Positions 1-12,040 of a stretch of 64,000 nucleotides of DNA are shown piece after piece (positions within the stretch are counted from its first letter, which is position 1; each line of letters starts with the position of its first letter). The DNA is from Buxus sempervirens (lineage: Eukaryota > Streptophyta > Magnoliopsida > Buxales > Buxaceae). The position numbers were made by a program, and so were the translations under genes. The DNA is taken from the NCBI GenBank assembly GCA_947561395.2, contig OX387192.1, forward strand, positions 12,126,221 through 12,190,220, read 5' to 3'. The notes below the pieces were generated by a model. That model had not been told where the DNA came from. It worked only from the letters and a program-made list of their open reading frames with translations, and did no database searches.

Positions 1-1390
1 GTTCTAATATAGTTGCTATTCCTTCATCTTGAAAGGTTAATAACTTCTGTTTTTTTTTTCTTAGAACCTGATGATATGGTTGTAATCTCTGCCAATCTCA
101 TTTGAATGTTGAAATGAATCAACAGTTGTTTATAACCAGATCTGAACGTCCAGAATTGAATAAAAACAGAGTTATTGCAATATCAGATTTTAAACTAACT
201 CAAAACCTCAATTAATTGGCTAAACCAGTTTGGATTGTGCTACTTACATATGAATATCAACAAGCTTAAATTGACACAAATCTGATTGACATGATTTACA
301 GACACATTTCACCAAACAGTAGCCGAGCATGCTTAAATTGAAAACCAATTTCTCCCACAACATTCGTATGACACCCTTACATAGAAAATCTAACCACATT
401 ATCTCTAATATAACACCTCCAGCAGTGTAAGACATCTAATCAAACAATTATCATGCTGCTACCATGATGTAATTCAGAAATTAACTATTACCAAATCTGA
501 AACGCCCAATACAGTGTGCATAAAACTTAGTTGTGCTCAGCTTTTAAAACCAAACCAGATCCTTGATCAAAACGGCTAAACTGAATCCTAATTGTGCTAC
601 AAAAAAAAAACCATCCGAAAATCATAAGAGGACTGCCACTTACTTGATTGAAAGTTAATCCACAGATCAGCACCTCTTAATTCCTTAAACACAAACTCAG
701 CAACAAAATTTACTCAGCCGCCAGCTCTTGCTTCTGATATTTATCTCAAATAAATCAGAATATTTCAGATCTGAGATCTGATCCGAAATAGCATTAGATT
801 TGAACGAAAATACCTAAATGCACTGCCTACCTTTTCCAATAGATCTGAATTTCTTATAATTTGACTGGTGACACAACTTCTGGACGGATTGGAGTTTTGC
901 TGTAGGTGCTCTGCACTTCCACTTGATTAATGATAATTTATCCAACCAGACTTTCTCTGATCACTACGAAAATTCCAGATCACCTCAAACCCTAAATCAA
1001 CTTCTCTCTGATCTCCAGTTTCATTCGATCAAATGCCAAAATAACCAACAACCAACTCAACATCCGATTATATAATTGCCGCCATACTTCATTTTTAAAG
1101 TCTAATCACATGCGTGCCACTACAGGAAAAACCCATGCACGAGCACTCTAATTCCTTGCATATCTTCTATTTGCCACATCACCAAATAATATTAAACCAA
1201 TCACTAAAATTTCCAGCGATTTCTCATATCTAATTAATTGTAATCATCCCAATCCAGTTCGACCAAAAATCTCCGGTCTAATACCTTGGTCTTTTTTTTT
1301 TCTTTTCTTCAAAAAAAAATTTACTATTTGACCTTAATTTAATTATTAAACTAATAATTTTTATTTTCATTAAAAATTAGGGATTTTACA
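1..1390 (-). mobile_element. T2 LTR, minus strand, cut by the window start
   Basis: AT-rich non-coding DNA ending at 1390 in GGATTTTACA, the reverse complement of a T2 5' terminus (TGTAAAATCC, compare 47777). In minus orientation this is the LTR start; its other end lies off-window. It interrupts a plus-strand T2 whose sequence resumes at 1391. No ORF in it resembles a protein family. The family assignment rests on terminus form and base composition; the TSD cannot be checked because the left junction is missing. Confidence 0.6.
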
Positions 1391-1844
1391 GTATAGCATA
1401 TGGTTGAGAGTCATCTCAAACGTGTATATTTCTTTGTGAGTCCTACAATGATACTGAGATCACAAACACTTATTTCTGATGTTGTTCACATGTGGGATGC
1501 ATGTATTGGATGCTATGGTTGGATGTGACTGTTTAGTACATCCCGGACTTATATTGAAATCTATTATTGATTTATTAATCATGATCTTGATATACGTTAT
1601 TTGTTCTCAATTACTAAACTGTTTTACATGTTGATTTCTATTCCATGAACGAGATGAATGTTTATATGAGCCTATTATTCGAGACTGCTTATATGTGCAT
1701 GAAACTCCATTTTTTTGATTATGAACTGTTTATAGCATGCATGTGTTGTCTGCTGGGATATTCGTATTGTGCGCACCCGATTTCGGTCGCACGACGAGGC
1801 GAACGCAAAACGATGCGTGCCTCGGGATTTGTTTGGAGTCGCCA

Positions 1845-1866
1845 CTGCCTGACGGGGTGCAGGCAG
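1845..1866 (-). other. T3 terminal stem-loop
   Basis: CTGCCTG and CAGGCAG pair with an 8-nt loop, just upstream of the conserved GTGGCGACTCC. The same hairpin with changed base pairs is at 45864-45885 and, weakened, at 42317-42337 and 53067-53088. Confidence 0.6.
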
Positions 1867-2832
1867 ACACCTGGGTGCCTAAGTTTGTCTATTAAGGCTT
1901 GGTCTGCGGCTTGAGATTCTAAGTAGGTTCTCGGTTGTGGTCTGGGGAAGTCCGTAGACACCCCAGTCCACCCTGTCAAATGACGGGTCCCATAAGTTTC
2001 CCTGGTTTGAGTCAACTCAGTTGGTCTCTCACTCACCCGATTCCTAATTCAGCATTCAATTTTGGTTTAAGTCTGGTGGGACCGCCAAAGTGGTGTGGGT
2101 CCCTTTAATTGATTTTATCTTCTTATTATTGAATGAAGTGAGTCTGATTGGGTGGGCCCTGTTGGAAGGCCCACGGTATCCCTGGTGGGCTTGGTTAAGC
2201 CCACATACCCCCTAGTGGGCCTCAGTCTAGCCTGAGAGGCCCTTTGGGCTTTGATTCAAATGAATTGATTTTATTTAAATTCCAGTTTGATTATTTAAGT
2301 GATTTCTATGCACAAGTGGGCCGGGACTGTTTGTGGGCCCTTGAGTGGGCCACATAATTGGTTGCCAAGTGGTTTAATTTATCTTTGTTAATTGTGCCAA
2401 AATGGGCCAAGCATTGGGCTTGGGGCCTTTTACCTGGGCTCGGACTTGAAAGCCCAAGACTCTCTGAGATAAGGTTTGGAAACCCCACACTTGCTTGGTT
2501 CGATGGGCTTAGTGGGCCCGATAGGCCCTGCCCATGGTCTTGGCCAAACCATGCCTAAATCTAGATCAACATGCTTCAAAATTGGGCTTGGGTGGGCCTC
2601 CAATGGTGTGGCCCACTCAAATGGATTGATTTTATCTTTATTTAACAAAAGGAGTTTGTCGCGCTTGGTGGGCCCCGTTGGAAGGCCCACTGGGAATCAA
2701 TTTGGACCGGGTGTCCAAGGCCCATCTTGGGTTTCCGGGTGACCCGAAAACCCTACTGGTTCACCCGGATTGATCAAACAAACCAAAAATATGGCACAGG
2801 ATCACAAGATAGCAAAAAAGGGATTCTGGCAG

Positions 2833-2936
2833 TGTAGCCGGCCTGAGATGCCGGCTACGCATATAGGACAGTGTATCCGGCATTCTTCGCCGGTTACGAG
2901 TGAGCTTCTGTTGATCCGGCTTGAGTTGCCGGATCA
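2833..2936 (-). repeat. Palindrome array, ~39-bp pitch (T3, downstream cluster)
   Basis: Three hairpins, each about 25-27 nt, start at 2833, 2872 and 2911, so the pitch is 39 bp by hand count. The core stem is CCGGC/GCCGG with AT-rich or mixed loops, and outer pairs vary (TAG/CTA, GTAT/TTAC, TGAT/ATCA). It lies about 1.0-1.1 kb downstream of the TATA box in the sense of the element. The same ATCCGGC stem builds the cluster next to the TATA box at 3971-4168 of this LTR. Confidence 0.8.
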
Positions 2937-3950
2937 ACACACAGAAGCCTTTTTTCGGGCTTTTTGCATTGGGGTTTGGTTTTTGGGTCTTCTAGGGTGA
3001 TCTAGGGGTCATGTGGACTCCTGTGCGATCCCACAGTGGCTCTGGGGATGAGGAGTCACCTCATTTCAATTTCTTTTGAGATTCTTACAACAAAGCAAGG
3101 AGGGGGGACATATGGTTCCAATGGTGTGTGAAAGCATGCATGCGTGCATGTGCTAAAGAGACGACCACATCATGCTGTCCATGACTTTAACTAGGGGATA
3201 TAGCAAAAAGGGGTGTGGGGAACATGCTTTCCAAGAAACATGCATGAATAATATGACCTAGATGATCTAGCCTAAGCTCTTGAATTAAATCACTACCTTC
3301 ATGCTTAGTACACATGCAAAATTATTCGAGTAAGACCATTCAAAGGAGGGAATGAGGGGGTTACATGGGGTTACATTGGACGAGGTAGGAGAGGAACATG
3401 CTCCCCTCAGAAATGCTGGAAACCAACCCAAACAATAACTCATGAACTTAGAGAGAAGTGTGTGAGGACAAGGTTCCTATGCTCTTATGAAACCAGATGT
3501 GGACCTCTTGCTTTTAGTGGCTGTTATGCCATGAAAAAAGACAGCACAACATGCTCAAGTCACCAAGGAAGAGAGCTCATACCAAAGAAAAAGGAGAGCT
3601 TGGTAACCCCTTTAGAAAAAAAAATCTCATTTTAATATATGTGTAACAAAACCTGATAAGAAACCTTACCTTGGAGTCTTGTAACCTTCCTGAGGAGTGT
3701 AGGGATCTCCTTAAAGTAGAGATGAGGGCTGGAGCAGCTCCTTTGGCTACCAACAGCAGGCAGCCTCCTCCTTGCTTAGGCACAATGGAGAGAAAGAAGA
3801 GAGGAGATGATGGGAGGGCCTTGGAGAGAATCCCTTGGGTTTGGGGAGCAAGGTGGAGTGAAAGGAATGGGATTTCGGAGCAGTAGCCAAGGGGAGATGG
3901 GGTGGAAACCAGCCAAAATGAAGCCAACCCCAGATATGAGCTGCTGGTTT

Positions 3951-3961
3951 GCTATTTATAG
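3951..3961 (-). promoter_or_regulatory. TATA box of T3 LTR
   Basis: The minus strand reads CTATAAATAGC, matching the plant TATA consensus. The last palindrome of the upstream cluster ends 10 bp before it. Confidence 0.7.
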
Positions 3962-3970
3962 ACACATTAA

Positions 3971-4168
3971 TGTATCCGGCAACTCAGGCCGGATACACTG
4001 AGGCTTATTCATATCCGGTCTTCATGACCGGATACACAGAGCTTTCTTTATATCCGGCACTTAATGCCGGATACAAACATAATCATTTCAAAATTTAATG
4101 CCGCTGCGAATCTGTCGAGCGATCTTGCGCGAGAAAATCTCTGTATCCGGCCTTCAAGTCTGGGTACA
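3971..4168 (-). repeat. Palindrome array, 39-bp pitch (T3, TATA-proximal cluster)
   Basis: Hairpins with TGTATCCGGC/GCCGGATACA-type arms and 7-nt loops start at 3971, 4010 and 4049 (39 bp apart); a fourth, decayed one lies at 4142-4168. Their stems match the downstream cluster of the same LTR and differ from those of the other T3 LTRs in the window. Confidence 0.85.
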
Positions 4169-4759
4169 AAGGAAAGATAGTAAATCGAAAAATTACGGAT
4201 TTGCCCCTCGACCGATTCGATCGATTTGACACTTTTGAGCAATTACAGATTGGTCCCTGCGAATTTCAGTTTAGTCCCTGAGATTTTTATCAGATTTTGG
4301 ATATTTAAGATTTAGTCCCCGAGATATTTCGCTGCGTTGGCTGCCACGTGTGCAGCTTCTGCGCCACGTGTGCAGCTTCCGGCTTTGCAACCCGAAAACC
4401 TTGACAGCTCATATCTCCTTCATCCGAACTCCGATTTGAGCAAACTCAATTGCATTAGACTCGTATCGGAACTCTCTATCCAACGACCTAGGGCTAAGCA
4501 CTTGGCACGGGGTTCGAGGAAAAGTCAACTTTCAGCTCACCCTTAAGTTTGACCGCCCGCAGAACCTTCATCCGGACTCCGATTCCAGCAAACTCAGTTG
4601 CGTTGGACTCGTGTCGGGATTCTCTATCCATTGAGATAAAGCAAGGCAGCCAATTATCACTTGATCAAAAAGGTCAAATTTCGACCCCTCAGGGTTTGAC
4701 TTTTCTGCTAGGGTTTTCATTTTTAGCACTTCCAGGGATGCAAAAATAAGGTGCTTACA

Positions 4760-4776
4760 GCAGTCCCTCTTTGCCG
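4760..4776 (-). other. Candidate polypurine tract
   Basis: Directly inside the LTR; the minus strand reads GGCAAAGAGGGACTGC before the LTR start. It is purine-rich and placed where plus-strand priming occurs in LTR retrotransposons. The purine run is short, so this is a positional call. Confidence 0.45.
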
Positions 4777-7739
4777 GAGTCACCTTGGGGATGAACGGCA
4801 AAGAAAAAGAAGAACCTTGTTTTTGCGCCCAGCATTTCTGTCGACGTGATTGATGAGCTTAAATCCTCTTGATGTTTTCAATGAAAGGGAAGCGCCCAAT
4901 GGCTTCCACTAAGATTTTGAAGTTTGCTCACCCACTTCGGGCTTCTCGGAGCAACTTCTGATTGTGATTCAGATTGAAAAGGATGGGGTTGGACTTAAGC
5001 TCATCAACCCGTTTTGACGTTGATGCAAGGCACTCAACAGTTTTCTCTTTTTCTTGTTTGTTCCATTAAAGCTTTAGGTGATTTCAAATTTTTGATTTGG
5101 GATTTGATTTCAGATTTTAGACTTAGTTTAGGTTTTCTTTTTTTTTTTTCTTCTTTTTTTTATTTATTTTTTATTTTTTTATTTATTATTTATTATTTTT
5201 ATTTTTATTTTTATTTTTTTAAGGGTTTGGATTAGGGATTGGAAGGAACGAAGAAGGAGGAGATGCTCTTGGTGAGGAGGTGCTCTCAGCGCTGCTTGGT
5301 GCCTCAAGGGAGCTCACACACCTGTCGTACTCTATTTACAAAAGTGGGAAACGAAAAATTTACAAATGGGGCCATCCTGCCCGAGGATTTCATCTTTTTG
5401 TCTTCTTTTTCTTAGGAGGTTCTTTGTCTCTTTTTGCTTTTCCAGAGGGGAGGGCGCTTCTGCCAGTCCCCGTTTTAATAAGGTAGGGGCTTCCCAGTTC
5501 GAAGTAACTCCACTGGGGATTGGTGGGAGTCCCTGCCATCTTACTTTTTTGCATGACTCAGCTCCTTCTTGTCGGGTGTGAGTTGATTGGCCTTCCGGCT
5601 CTTGTTCTTCTGAGTGGAGGCCCTCCCTGTTCTGAGGAGGAGATCATCATTTAGGCAAACATTGGGGCTTCTTTTGAAAGGACCGTTCCACTGAGGATTT
5701 GCGGAAGCCTTCTTGCATTTGTATTTCTTTTGCAAAACCAGCCTCTTCAGACTGGGCATAGTCTTGACATACAGCTTCAGGTTTCTTGCATATTCTGCTG
5801 GGGAAAAGAATTAGTTTTAGGGACAGAGGAAGTCTTTGCCATTCCCCTTGCCGGTGTATTACTGCATTGGCTTTCCGCCGTTCTACCCTTCTTCTGCTCT
5901 TGACTTCAAGGTGCTTTCGGACCTCTTTCTGATTCTTTTGCCTCTCTTGGGTCTGCAAAATTCTCACAGAGCAGTGAGGTATCTAAAGTTCAAAGTGCAA
6001 ACACTCATGACTTATTGCGTGCAAGTGCCCACGACTGAAATGAAGTATTTTTCAAAAGTTTTTTTTTTCAAGTGATTTTAAAAGAGAGGCAGGACCAGTG
6101 ATCATGGTGAACTGCCTTGTCAGCTCGAGGTGTTTCGGGACGGTGTGCGCGACACCCAATCCCAGGAGACTCTTGACTCATGCCAACAAAGGCTAAAAAG
6201 ATGAAGGGTGCTTCAAAGGGTGTTCCCTCTTTCCCAATTTTTGTTTTTCTCTCATCTTGACTCAATTCTTCAGGGTGATTTCAAGATCTTGTAACTGAGG
6301 GTTTTTTCTTTTCTTTTCCCTTGGGTTAGTGCTAGTCCCAGTTTACGGGTTCTGGCCGACTTGTACATCTTGTCTCATAGATCAAAGAGGTCTTCACATT
6401 AGGACGAAACATTGGCTCGGTTTTAAGTTTGAGAAATGATGGATATAAGGCTCAAGTTCTTATATTTCCATTTTCGGGTTTTACTTTGTGTCTTGACAGA
6501 GCTCGTTCTTCTTTCTTATGTTCCTTCATCATTAACTTGCATGAATTCTATTATCACATTTTCTGCAATCAGAAAGGACTTTTGATAGGACGAAACGAAG
6601 GCTGAGGTTTTTAGTTTATGAAAGAAAGGGAATATGGCTCAAAGTTCCTTTGTTCGTGGGTCGAGTCATGTTCTACCCGTTTTCTTGGTTGCTTGGGCTT
6701 TGCCATTACCTTTTTACTTTCCTCCATTTTCCTTTTTGGAGGTCTTTTGTGACCTTCGCCTTTTTCTTTTGCTTTTGTTCTGTCCTTTTTTGATTTTCCT
6801 GTCCTTTGCTCTGGGATCATCTCGACTTCTTGCTTTGATTAGCAAGTCCCAGTGTATGTCCTGCTTTCTTTTTCTCTTCTTTGTTTCTGCTCATTCAGGT
6901 CTTCTCTTCTTTACCCAGCGCCAGATTTAGGGCTTATGACTCAGTGGGTTAGAAGAAAGAAAATTAGGCTCAAATGGTTTGACTAGCGATATGACTTTGC
7001 AAACTGGGGAAATAAAGCGAGGATGGCCTTTCATCCTTTTGCCGAAGTTGTGACAACTCGAGATGCTCATGCAAATTTATTCAAGAATCTTTTTATCCTT
7101 TTCATTTTCTTTTGTAGCTTTGCCCCGGTGTGGGGTGGCTAGACACAACACGGGTGTTTGAATAATACGATCAAGCTCAAAATGTTTTGACTAGCGATTC
7201 TCAAAATTCAGGATATATAAAAGATGGCCTCTCATCATTTCTTAGAGACATGATGTTAAAGCCGGCCTCGGCCCTTAGCTGTTTTTTGCACTTTCACTTT
7301 CTTTCTTCCTTTTCTCTCAAGGATCACCCTGCCCTATTGCAAAGGTAGGTTTTTCATGGTTTGGATCAGGAAGGAATTGCCTTTAGCTCAATCCAGGTTC
7401 TCATGGGACAGTATGCTGCACCCAATTGAAGACACCTTTGAGCCACTCGGCATTTTTCCATGATCGCGGTCCTTGCCAAAAAGGGTGTGGTCTCAGAGCA
7501 GTGTCATCACCGACCACTCACTTGTATTTTTCTTCAAAAGGTATTTTTTCTTTCTTTTTTTTGTGTTTTTCAAAAGGTTTTTTTTTTTTTTACAAAGCTT
7601 GTATGAAAGTAAAAAGCATTTAAAATATTTACAAGGGATACTTGGTGCAAAAAGCAAAGTTCAACTTATCCTAGTCATGGTAGACTTGAAGATTTTGGAT
7701 TTCGGGGTTGCTCTCTGCCTTGTAGTCTTACCAACTTGT
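4777..7739 (-). other. Gypsy internal region without recognisable pol
   Basis: About 3 kb between gag and the LTR. Its + strand is T-rich (long T/C runs at 5140-5220, 7540-7590). No RT, integrase or protease motif appears in any frame; short lysine/arginine-rich ORFs such as minus 5647-5967 and 6611-6820 resemble nothing I know. Diverged blocks with GGCTCAA followed by T-rich sequence recur near 6450, 6634, 6968 and 7172, the last two sharing TTTTGACTAGCGAT, which suggests old tandem duplication. It may be a replaced or noncoding region of a non-autonomous derivative. Confidence 0.5.
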
Positions 7740-8391
7740 TCAGCTGGTGCCACTTGAAGACGCCTGATTGTGGTTAGGAAGAGGGTCCGTGAAAATGGCC
7801 GAGGGAGGAGTCGATACTGGGGGATCGACTGAGATACGCTTGTTGTCAATCAAGTCCTGGACATCGTGTTTCAGTTCCCAGCAGCGATTGGTATGATGTC
7901 CAGGGGCTCCCATGTGGTAGTCGCAATACTCATTGGGGTTATAGGAGCGACTGTTGGACGGTTGCTGAGTTGGCTGCTTGTTCTGTAAGTACCCTTTTTT
8001 CAATAGGGTTGGCAGCAATTCTGACAGGGGATAAGGTAGGGGTGTGAACACCCTGCTCAACCTCGCTTGGAATTCCTCCTTGGTCCACCTCGGCCGACCT
8101 GTGGATTGTGCCCCCTGGCCACTATTCTGATTCTCCCTCCTGTTGGGTGCCGGGAAGTGGAGAGGCCGATTCTGTTGGACGTAGTTGACAGCTTCGTCCT
8201 CTTTCTTTCTATCCATGCCCCTTCCACTGACAGGGGTCCTTCTCTGCTCAGTTGCAAAGCCAGCCACTCTGCCAGACTTCACCCCATCTTCTATTCTGTC
8301 TGCGACAACGACCAAGTCTGCAAAACTTGCAGCAAACTGCCCCAGCAGCAACGTGTAGTATGGTTGCCCCAATGTCGAGATGAACCATGTC
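7740..8391 (-). pseudogene. gag: Ty3/gypsy gag, C-terminal half
   Basis: An open frame on the minus strand runs in from the broken end near 8391 and stops at 7737-7739. It resembles plant Tat/Ogre-type gag: a capsid segment with FADLVVVADRIEDGVKSGR, a middle part with PLPYPLSELLPTLLKKG, then the variant zinc knuckle C-X2-H-X5-H-X4-C (CDYHMGAPGHH...C) followed by WELKHDVQDLID, and a Pro/Ser tail with DPLPNHN. The capsid N-terminus is missing because the element was cut against T2. The nominal start near 8372 would be TTG, and the frame runs on past it, so this is a truncation and not a start. No intact pol follows. Confidence 0.85.
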
Positions 8392-9693
8392 GAATTCGAT
8401 TGTTAGGCTGAATTCGGGTTGTTACAGTGACGAACCGGATTCGAGTCAAGGTCGGTATTTTATTGACCCGGGTTTGGGGCGTTACAGTAATATTAATTAT
8501 TATTATTATTATTGGTGGAAATTTCAGGAAAGAGGAGTATGAGGATATTACGGAAATTCCAGAAATTTAATGGAAGATTTACTTAAATGAGGTAAATAAT
8601 TATTATAATTCAATGATACTAATAATTAATATTTAATCAAGTGTTTTAATTACTGATTTGGCCTTGAATATGTAGAGGAGGTTGGTGGAGTGACAATGCA
8701 GCAAATCAGTTGGTGTTTGAAAATAGAAAATGGGTGGAAAATCAATGAGCATAAAAGGGGGAGTTAGTTAGTTAGTTAGAATGTTTGGTTAGTTGAAAAC
8801 TCTCTGGAAGAACAGAAGAAGAAGATCAAGGAGAATTCAGATCCAGAAGAACCTGGAAGAGAGAAGATCTAAGAGAAGATTGAAGTAATTGAGAGTTGCT
8901 GATTTTGGTTTTGAAATCTAGAAATTCCGTGGAGAAATAGGGTGATTCATCCAAGTTCAAAAAGGATTCAGGTAAGGATGATCTTAATCATTGAATTATG
9001 ATGTATTATAGAGAATTCGTAGGGGTTTGATCAGATCTAGATAGATCTGGGAGTAGTTCTCTGAAATTTTTGGAAATTGTGTTAACAGTGGGGAATTCGA
9101 TGAAGGAAAAGGAAGATCTCGAAATTTCAGATTGAATGGTTGAAACTTAGATTTTAGTAGTTTTTGAATTATTGAGGAGAAAATATAGATCTGGTCTATA
9201 ATTCATGTTAAATTGTTGATGGTTTAACTGGAAAGCTTCTACTAATGATTTAGAAGATGTTTGCATGATTTTAGACTGATTAAATTAGGTTTTGGTAGTT
9301 GAATTATCGAGAACTCAGAAATTTCTGTATCGCCCCAAATCCGGATCATTTCTTTTTTACTCGGATCAAGGCATTAATTAGTGGTGCATAACAATCAGCT
9401 CAAAAGATGGAGAATAAAAGAACTAAGAGTTATCAGAGTGCTAGGAAGCTTAAATTATTTATTAGAATCTGAATCTTACTATTGCATCAAATATTCAAAT
9501 AAAAGACAAACTACAACTTAACTAACTCCCAAAACTTTACTAGATCACCTACTATCATTTTAGGAAAATAAAAACACCTACATCAATATGCTACTCCTAG
9601 CTTCTGAATATTCTAGACTTCAAGCCCACTATCTGACTAACCCAAGGCATCCTTTCTAAGATCACCTGAAAACAAAACATTTAAAAGCACGAA

Positions 9694-9731
9694 CGAGATA
9701 TAAAATCACAGCAAGCAGCAACATGCATGAA
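9694..9731 (-). other. T2 stem-loop box (decayed)
   Basis: Minus-strand GCATGT...GCTGCTTGCTG followed by a weakened GAT/ATC stem. Same place and spacing as the better copies at 35592 and 50911. Confidence 0.5.
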
Positions 9732-9733
9732 AG

Positions 9734-9740
<7 letters not shown>

Positions 9741-9820
<80 letters not shown>
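9741..9820. repeat. (TA)n-(CATA)n microsatellite
   Basis: About 48 bp of TA dinucleotides run into about 30 bp of CATA tetranucleotides. Simple repeat inside the reversed T2. Confidence 0.95.
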
Positions 9821-9821
<1 letters not shown>

Positions 9822-10079
9822 CCTTTATAAACTTTTCATGAGTTGCAAAACAATATCACAAGTATCGCTAAAACAAGAAGACAAAGTCGTATAAATCAAA
9901 TCTACAAATTTTCCCAAATTAATACAAAGAGTTTTTCCCAAAACAATTCATCATGTTAATCATGTCATTTTAATATTTTTCTCAAAACGTTCTTGTCAAA
10001 ATATGATTAAACCGATCAATCAATCTCTTTTTTCTTAAAAGAAATCAAATCATTTATAATTAATAATTAAATCTCACTT

Positions 10080-10740
10080 TCAGGGAGTAGCCTACCTCTA
10101 CCGCAGGATGCAAACACATAGTATACACACCTCATTCGCAGGAGAATGCACATCTCTAGACCGCAGGCACTCCCCGCAGGGGATAGCATAACTCAACCGA
10201 AGAATGTGAACACATAGCACCTACATCTCCCTTGCAGGAGATAGATTCCTCACTTTCAAGTGGTTACTCACACACCCATATCCCATGTAGGATGCAATCA
10301 TGTAGTAATCACATCTCTCCCATATGAGGAATCTCCCCTGTAGAATGCAATTCTATCAAGACTACATCTCCTCCATGGAGATAACATACACATCTCCCCT
10401 ATTGGATGCAATCACATCATGATTACATCTCCCCCACAAGAGGTCTCTCCCCTGCAGGATGCAATCCAATATGGATTACATCTCCCCACAGGAGGTAACA
10501 CATCTCTCCTACAGGAGGTAACATACACATCTCCCCTATGGGATGCAATCACATCATGATTATATCTCCCCCACAGGAGGTCTCTCCCTTGCAGGATGCA
10601 ATCCAATCTGGACTACATCTCTCCCACATGAGGTAACACATCTTTGCCACTAAGTAGGTAATTCATATCTTTGCCGCAAAGCAGGTAAAAGTCTCTACCA
10701 CCAAGGAGGCAATCAATAAATCTGGCCACCAAGCCATTAT
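10080..10740 (-). repeat. Degenerate tandem array of CTCC...GGAGGT blocks in T2
   Basis: Repeated blocks combining CATCTCCCC, GCAGGATGCAATC and ACAGGAGGTAACACATCTC, many containing self-complementary CTCC/GGAG. A related array lies at 19130-19590 in the same position of another minus T2, where units GCCACCAAGCGGGTAA recur every ~24 bp. No protein is implied. Confidence 0.7.
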
Positions 10741-11204
10741 ACAAATAATCTACATTGCCATCCATGACATATAAATCATTCCATTGTACATGGAAGAGCA
10801 TAAATCCACAATCCAATTTTGTATATAAAGTAGTTTGTTCATGTTCAATCAATAATCGAAAACCTCTTGCCAATACTTATTATATTTTAAAACATAGGCT
10901 CAATATACTCAAATCTGTTATAAAAGTATTTAGATCAATTCCAAAACTTGAATCATGTCTAAAACAATGTTTTACAGGTCTAGAAATCAACCAAATTGAT
11001 TTTAAACAAATTCTAGAACCAAAACTCTCTTTCAAGTTAAAACAAGAGTATATTTCAGTAGAACGTACCAAAAACATTGTATAATTTTTATAAAATTAAT
11101 CGACAACAGCTCATAAACACCTAAATCTTATTTGTACATGTGTTTGATTTGTTTGAAAATCATTTTTATAATAAAAATCTAGGCATATTTCCGAAAATTA
11201 AAAA

Positions 11205-11390
11205 CCTGGGTTGGGCGCTCAACCCTTTGTGTCTAGCGGTCTACCAAAACAAAACAAATAAAAGGGCGCTCAACAAGGTGCTCAAGCGATCGTGTTGAGA
11301 GGTCAATAATAGAAGTAATACAGGTGAAATGTTTGACATGGTCACTCGAGCGACCTGTCAGGCGCTCACCCAATTGCGACAAAACCTGGA
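11205..11390 (-). repeat. GGCGCTCAA palindrome cluster in T2
   Basis: GC-rich island in AT-rich DNA with GGGCGCTCAACC, GCTCAAGCGATCG, CACTCGAGCGACC and GGCGCTCACC in direct and inverted forms. It is the positional equivalent of the clusters at 12881, 17298, 28690 and 36350 in other T2 copies, with different stems. Confidence 0.6.
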
Positions 11391-12030
11391 AATCCGATTT
11401 CTGTAATTCTTCTCTTTTAATCCTTTAAATCATGATTCCAACAATTCAAACTACTTCTAACACATCTAATATCATCTATAAATCATATTAAATCATTCTA
11501 AACAAATCAAAGCACAGATTTACTACAATTCTAAATCAAAATTTTAGAAAATCAACACTAGAAAGCATACTTAACAGATTTCATAAACCCCATCTAAGAT
11601 CATTCAAACCTGGGAAATCTACTATATAAAATACATGGTTTGGTATCTCAAATCATCATATATTAATTCCAAATCAAACTCAAATGATTAAACCTAAAAT
11701 CATACAACGATAAAACAAAACAGGGTGTAACTTGCCCCAAAACACAAAATCCTTCTCTTTAAGTTATCGCCGAGATTATACTACTATTGCACCCCTCTAA
11801 AGACCTTAGAACACCATCTCCACCATTCAGATTGAAGCTCCACTAGGCATGAACAAAACCCCCCAAATTTGAGGCTGATCTAACGGTTGATCTTTCTAGA
11901 TTGCACTTTGATGAACGTTGGTTAGAAATTTCTTCAGCACCTTCTCTCTCTATATTCACCAAATGTGAGAGCCCTCATTTCTCCTCTATATGATTTGATT
12001 AGAAGAAACCCTAACTCCTCCCTAAAGCTT

Positions 12031-12040
12031 CCTTTTTATA
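12031..12040 (-). promoter_or_regulatory. TATA box of reversed T2
   Basis: Minus-strand CTATAAAAAGG about 800 bp inside the LTR start. Confidence 0.55.

Larger units (their letters stand above)
1768..4759 (-). repeat. T3 LTR (3' LTR of the gypsy element), 2,992 bp
   Basis: Begins TGTGCGCACC and ends GGTGCTTACA; the reverse complement matches the T3 starts at 38345 and 42365 (TGTAAGCACCT). Read on the minus strand it holds diverged tandem blocks (about 4740-4340), a palindrome cluster (4168-3971), a TATA box (3960), a second palindrome cluster (2936-2833), two near-palindromes GTGGGCC-N9-GGCCCAC (2668-2690, 2152-2174) in a stretch rich in TGGGCC, and a terminal stem-loop at 1845-1866. The length agrees with T3 copies a and b after their inserts are removed. 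Confidence 0.8.
1768..8391 (-). mobile_element. T3 Ty3/gypsy element (Tat/Ogre-like), truncated, gag without pol
   Basis: Minus-strand element made of one complete T3 LTR (1768-4759), a polypurine-like tract directly inside it, about 3 kb with no recognisable protein, and the 3' half of gag (7740-8391). The gag breaks off directly against a T2 terminus. The 5' LTR, primer binding site and gag 5' half are absent. No protease, RT, RNase H or integrase can be read, so this was either a gag-only derivative or one that lost pol. No TSD is visible (left flank CGTAT, right side truncated). It links the otherwise non-coding T3 LTRs to Ty3/gypsy. Confidence 0.75.
1391..8486 (+). mobile_element. T2 LTR no. 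1 (plus), split by a gag-bearing T3
   Basis: Two pieces: 1391-1767 and about 8392-8486. The left piece has the GAGTCCT block and the GCATGCATGTG box followed by CTGGGATATTCGTAT, shared with T2 copies near 30000, 35600 and 50920; it stops in mid stem-loop where T3 begins at 1768. The right piece is only the last ~95 bp of the LTR and ends GGGGCGTTACA at 8486, like 35933. About 200 bp expected between the two pieces is missing, so the T3 insertion was followed by a deletion. The 5' part lies left of the window or under the minus T2 at 1-1390. Confidence 0.65.

Noticed and set aside
3577-3927. 116-codon minus-strand ORF near the T3 TATA box
   Set aside because: It is in the LTR downstream of the TATA box with no family match, and other T3 copies do not preserve it.
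5014-5235. Hydrophobic ORF with Phe/Tyr/Ile-rich tail
   Set aside because: Translation of the poly-T and TTTAT tract in the gypsy internal region on the antisense strand.
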